This document shows, one piece after another, positions 59,601 to 64,000 of a stretch of 64,000 nt of DNA. Within the stretch, counting starts at the first letter, position 1. Each line of letters begins with the position of its first letter. This DNA comes from Phlegmacium glaucopus (taxonomy: Eukaryota; Basidiomycota; Agaricomycetes; Agaricales; Cortinariaceae), in NCBI GenBank assembly GCA_015039465.1, contig MU130037.1:23911-87910 (forward strand). The letters are read 5' to 3'. Made by a program: the position numbers and the translations under genes. The notes below the pieces were generated by a model. It was not told the DNA's origin and made no database searches. It saw only the letters and a list, made by a program, of their open reading frames with translations.

Positions 59601-60858
59601 ATGAAGCTAACTCTTGCAGACTTTACCCTCATTGGAATGTTTCTCGAATGCTTCCTCTACGGTAAGACATTTTTTTGTACAACCTGGACGGCCCTTGCTA
59701 AAGAAGTATAATATTAATCTGTCCCAGGACTTTATTCCGGCATATTTGCCATATATTTGCAAGGAACATTGAAAAGAAGCACCGACAAGAGGAACAATAT
59801 CCCCCTCTACGCTCTCTGTGCTCTCTATGTTCTATCTTCTGTTACCGTTGTGGATGATATAGCACGTTTCACATGTCGTCATGTTAGTAACAATTCTATC
59901 AGTAACGATAACCATCTTTTTTTACGCTTTCAGCTGTGCAGATTACCGGGCATCTGACAACAACAACACTCCGACTCAGTTTTCTTCAAAGCACAGCATT
60001 TGGTTGCTGTGATTTCATCGCTCAATCCATCCTAGTATGTATACATTGCTATGCCTATCATTTATTTTACTGATGCAAATTTTAAAAGATCTACCGTTGC
60101 TGGATTGTGTGGGGTTGCAATATCCATGTTGTGATCCTTCCTTCAATCTTAGCAGTTGCATACTTAGGTCAGTCAACATATCTTATTTGACTGGCCAATT
60201 TCAAATAATTTCCTCTAGTTATCTGGCTAGTATCTGGCAGCTTCGAGTCCATCTTCTCAGGCCACAAGTTTGTACAACCTCACTGGGTGCATTTGGTGAT
60301 CATGGCAGCTCTCGCGTTTTCCATGACCGTGAATGCTCTGGTGACGTTCTTAATTGTGTCCAAGATCTTCAGGGTGTACCGTGAAATCGGGTCTACGTCA
60401 GACGACCAAAGTTTGGGCGCTACTGCCGGGAGCAAAATTCGGGCTGTCATATTCATAATAATTGAATCTGGCATGATATTGTTTTCAATCCAATTGGCTC
60501 GGCTCCTGTGTACCATTTTTATAGAAACGGATGCTGGCCATAAAACTCTTCAGATCACCATTTCTATCCACCAAATGTTGAACGTGATTACAACATCAAT
60601 CCCTGCTACTTCTTATTTCACTGATAACATGGGTCTGTCTAGGGTATAACACCTACAATCATCCTGGTGCGGGTCTCCATGGGATTGTCCTTCCACGATA
60701 AGGAATCCATGAGAGAATCTACCATTGAGAGTTTGCGCTTTGCGGCCGACAATCCAAATTCAATATCGGAACCGGTTGACAATGATGCCGGTATTGTCAA
60801 TGGAGACGATAACATTGGTGTTCGACAAGGTGACGATATCGAGATGGTAGATAGATGA
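59601..60858 (+). CDS. 7-TM membrane protein, copy G
   Basis: Exons 59601-59661, 59728-59901, 59934-60034, 60089-60167, 60219-60583 and 60643-60858; 996 nt, 331 residues. Relative to copies D and E there are three extra codons, one each in exons 2, 3 and 5, all in frame. The possible upstream start codon is lost (ATG to ACG) while M-K-L-T is kept. This supports M-K-L-T as the true start in all copies. The tail has E-P-V-D-N instead of E-T-E-D-H. Confidence 0.85.
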
Positions 60859-61567
60859 TCACATAGAGCCCGGAGGCAGCATTCAAGGCAGCATGCACTA
60901 GACTTGTAGATATGGCATACATAAACTGGCCATGGTCAAAAAACTTCCATAACCGAGCGCTGGGCACCTTATTTCACCTTGTACCGCAGTCTATTTCTTA
61001 TTTATCCCTTCTTGATTATCCATAAACTACTATCTCATCTTATACCCTTCTCACCTAGTTACTTAACGCACCGCTTGTGTGATGGCGCCTCCATGTTTGT
61101 GCACATAGCAGGATAGCCATCGAGCTTGGTATATTTCATATTCACATTTCGTCTTCGAATACTCACTGTATTGTATTCAGCATCTTCTATTTCATTCCTT
61201 TGATAATTTACCCAGTCATAAAAGGCCTTCAAAAGATGTTAGAGCGTTGGCAAAGATCAGTCCAAATATTGATGCTGTCGACATGGCAGTGTTGATCGGG
61301 TGTTAATCATCAGAGAAACGACATAGCATATAAGATGTTCCCTTGCCCAATCAGGGGATGGGTCAATCAAGCCAACCCATTTTTTTCCATTTTTTCATCG
61401 ACACTTTTCAAATCAACCAGATACGCATCGACGCACGCACGCAGCTCGTGTATAGCTTTGAACTATAGCCGTAGCCTAATGGCGGTTCTAGCGTCTATTA
61501 CGACTAAACCCAACAACTCCTCCAGCAGACAGGGGTAAACCTCCTCCTTCTCCCGCAGCACCTCGTC
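60859..61567. other. Intergenic segment, unit G
   Basis: Shared 3' intergenic sequence. No gene was seen. Confidence 0.6.
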
Positions 61568-64000
61568 TCATCTCTTCTTCGCCTCTTCCAAAATCTTCTC
61601 AACCTCTGCTAAAACCGGTTTATATGCAGCTTCAAAAGGCAGCATTGAAAATGATCGCGACGAACAAAAATAATAAGCTAAACACAACGCACTATATCGT
61701 TCTTCAGCAAGTGTAAATCCATCTCTACGTAGTTGTTTGCCTTGATTATCGCTATTTCCATGGGCCTTTTGAGTCCAGTATTCACCTGGGAAGCGTGGGT
61801 TAGGTCAGAAGAATATAAAAGAGGCAGGGAGAGACTACTAACGTGAACGAGCGTAGAACGTGGCTAACGTTTCTCCAGGTAATGGAGTACTTTGTATATC
61901 TTCCAGTGAACGTGTGGTATCTTTCGATACACCCATGAAAGCTGTTGCTTGAGAGCTAAGTTCATCCTGAAGAGAGAAAATAGTTAGAAAAACTTGAAGA
62001 GCGCGCGTTGGATGGGGAGAGGATGAATTTTTACCTGAGATAGTTTGGGCTCTTCGTCAATGAGTTCAATTTTTGTTGTTGATTGATCCTCCTCAGGCTC
62101 CCTACTCTCGATTGTATTCTCCACAACGTCCTCCTCTGAATCGTCAGCATTATCTCCATCTCCATCACTTTCTTCCTCATCCTCTTCATCGTCACCGTCA
62201 TCGTCGTCGTCATCGCTATCATCGTCCTCATCGTCCTCGCTGCTACTTTCTACATCACCATCAGGGATAACGACATCACTCTCCTTCAAACAAATATGCT
62301 TTTCCATTTTATCCAATTGAAGTGAATAGAAATCATCCAAAGTATATTCGCGTGATCCACGTTCATAGATTCCTCCGTATCTACGAAATAAATAAAAAGT
62401 TTTAACTCCCAGATTTTTCTGATGACAGGAGAGAGAGGCCTCCTTACATGTAGAGTGTGTTTCGGAGAACTGCTAACATGGCATTATATCTTGGAAGAGG
62501 AGTTGTGAGCAAGGGATCGGTAGGATCAGGTCCGTCGAGTGTCGCTGTCTTAGGAGTCTTGGGGGCAGCACCAGGTGGTTGTACCTGTGATTTTAGGGTT
62601 TCAACAATTATACCATGAAAAAAGGGACATTACCTCGTCTTCGCCTTCATCGTCCTCCTCTCCACCACTATTCTGCTCCTTCCACTTCGCATCTTTATCC
62701 TTTTGTTTTTTCTTCGCGGCTTTAGACTTGGCACCACCCTTTTGTGAGGAGGGATTCTCCCTACCTCGAATTATTACTATTTTAATAATTTCATATCATA
62801 CACGGAACTTCGCACCGTGTTACATTTTCCAAATTCGTATGTTTCCTATTTTATCAATTTCAAATTCATTCCCCTTTTGGAAATTACTCCGAAATTACAC
62901 AGTCCATTCTTACATACAAATTTGTTACCTCTCCGTTTTTATTCTCGGATCTTAGATTCCCATATATCCATTTTCAAAACACAGTACTACAAACTAAAGG
63001 TATAAAAAGCTGTAGTTATATTGTAGTATAAAAAATATAACCAATAACAAGAAAAACATAACAACAGAACAACTGAGGCACTCAAAAACAACATGAAAAC
63101 TAAGAAATTCCATAACCAAGTACTAAAATAATAAACAAATCAACAAATCGGAACACTAAAGTTGACGTCAACTCCCCCTATACTCGCACACACACGGAAA
63201 CTATTCCTCACACTTTGCTTTTGGTTTTTTCGACGCCATACTGCTCCATTTGCCCTTCCCAGTGAGCTGATATCCGTACCTATAAAAAAAGAGAGAGAAA
63301 ACTGATCAGCCACCCAAAAAACGTGTATAAACAAGGAAGGCAACTTATAAATCATTCCAAAAAGCACTTTCCAATGTCTCTTCGTTAGTCACTTCGTCTG
63401 TAACACCTCCAAAAAGAATGCCCATTCCTTTTCCTGCCCGTAGAGTCATCGTACAGCCACTACGAAGAGAGGGGGCGTATGCATCGGATGCGCGTTTACG
63501 TCGTTCCCATTTGATCATTAGTTGAGTTTGAGACTGCTTGTTAGGCGCTTTCGATGTAGTTTTTGGTAGTGCGTTAACTGATTTCGACGCTGGATTTGGA
63601 TCTGCAGTAGAGGGTAATGTGATTCTTGGGGAGATATTGGTTAGCATAACGATGGAAAGGGGAAGAAGCATACTTCAGTAACCAGGTATCATCGAGCATT
63701 ACGCCAACTGGACGTTTCCTTTTTGCGTATTCCTTGCAATATCCACCTAAGTCCTTAGTTTAAGTTTGCAGCCAGACTTTGGAGGGTTGGGAAGGGCAGA
63801 CCGTGTAAAATGATACCATCAGCGCAAGGCAGAAAGGAGAAACCACTGCGTGGTCTGTTGTTCTCTCTACTGAGAAGGCACTGTTCACCTGGAACCTACG
63901 AGGTGAAAACTCACGATGGTTTAGCATCCATTTCTCTAAATTCGACTTGATTCCATTTGTACTCTTGCGTGTCGAATAACCACAAGTCATTCTCCCCCAA
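61568..64000 (-). pseudogene. Kelch/DUF4110 protein, copy G (5' end outside window)
   Basis: Visible parts in coding order: R-S-G-F-S-F-L-P-C-A-D-G-I-I-L-H-G (63840-63780), K-R-K-R-P-V-G-V-M-L-D-D-T-W-L-L (about 63700), S-L-R-S-G-C-T-M-T-L-R-A-G (about 63450), Y-Q-L-T-G-K-G-K-W-S-S-M (about 63255), then a solo LTR, Lys-rich sequence, N-A-M-L-A-V-L-R-N-T-L-Y (about 62470), L-Q-L-D-K-M-E-K (about 62310), the acidic run and the DUF4110-type end. Compared with copy F, a small deletion near 61580 shifts the last codons so the protein would end E-E-A-K-K-R at 61568. The LTR insertion within the Lys-rich exon disrupts it further. Confidence 0.7.
62743..63212. mobile_element. Solo LTR, 470 bp
   Basis: Starts TGTGAGGAGGGATTCTCC and ends CTATTCCTCACA, so the ends are inverted (TGTGAGGA/TCCTCACA) and follow the TG...CA rule. 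CTTT lies on both sides (62739-62742 and 63213-63216). No internal coding part is present. The style is that of fungal Gypsy-type LTRs (inference). Confidence 0.8.

Overview
The window looks like a piece of a basidiomycete (Agaricomycete) nuclear genome. Genes are split by many short introns of about 45-65 bp with GT-AG ends. The gene families (a mushroom-type 7-TM protein family, Plavaka transposase, a DUF6532-like protein) are typical of that group. No rRNA, tRNA or CRISPR array was seen.

The backbone is a tandem segmental duplication with a period near 8 kb where undisturbed (copies at about 43.6, 51.5 and 59.6 kb). One unit reads: a 7-TM protein gene (+ strand), a kelch-repeat gene of the KLHDC4/yeast Kel3 type (- strand), and a METTL16-type RNA m6A methyltransferase gene (+ strand) divergent from the kelch gene. 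Seven 7-TM copies (A-G, starting at 1, 7856, 24849, 37078, 43658, 51545 and 59601), seven kelch copies and three METTL16 copies are visible. When I place the introns by hand, every 7-TM copy keeps the same six-exon structure, and every length difference in its exons is a multiple of three. In contrast, every kelch copy that can be judged, and all three METTL16 copies, carry truncations, internal deletions, frameshifts, nonsense codons or insertions. The 7-TM gene therefore appears to be the part under selection, with the other two carried along and decaying.

The array is loaded with mobile elements. (1) 10896-16075: a Ty1/copia element with two 306-bp LTRs that look identical and a CAGGT target duplication, its gag-pol broken by a 24-nt poly(A) insertion. 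(2) 16076-24064: an 8-kb Plavaka (CACTA-like) element with a transposase, a DUF6532-like gene and a small gene with a perfect intron+exon tandem duplication. (3) 25150-32257: a 7.1-kb Mutator-like element inside 7-TM copy C. Its protein combines a GCM1/WRKY-type zinc finger, a DDE transposase, a ubiquitin-protease-like domain, a PHD finger and a Tudor/PWWP-like segment. (4) 35604-36295: a 692-bp foldback element. (5) 57471-57564: a 94-bp MITE that kills METTL16 copy F. (6) 62743-63212: a solo LTR. Elements 1, 2 and 4 sit within a few bases of the same point of the repeated unit.

A kinase-like gene (40247-42220, - strand) lies in unit D only, and its 3' end is fused to kelch-gene sequence. Gene-free stretches are mainly the repeated 7-TM 5' flank, which carries a conserved TATATAAA and a GTTACC-CAA-GGTAAC palindrome, and the repeated 3' intergenic segment.
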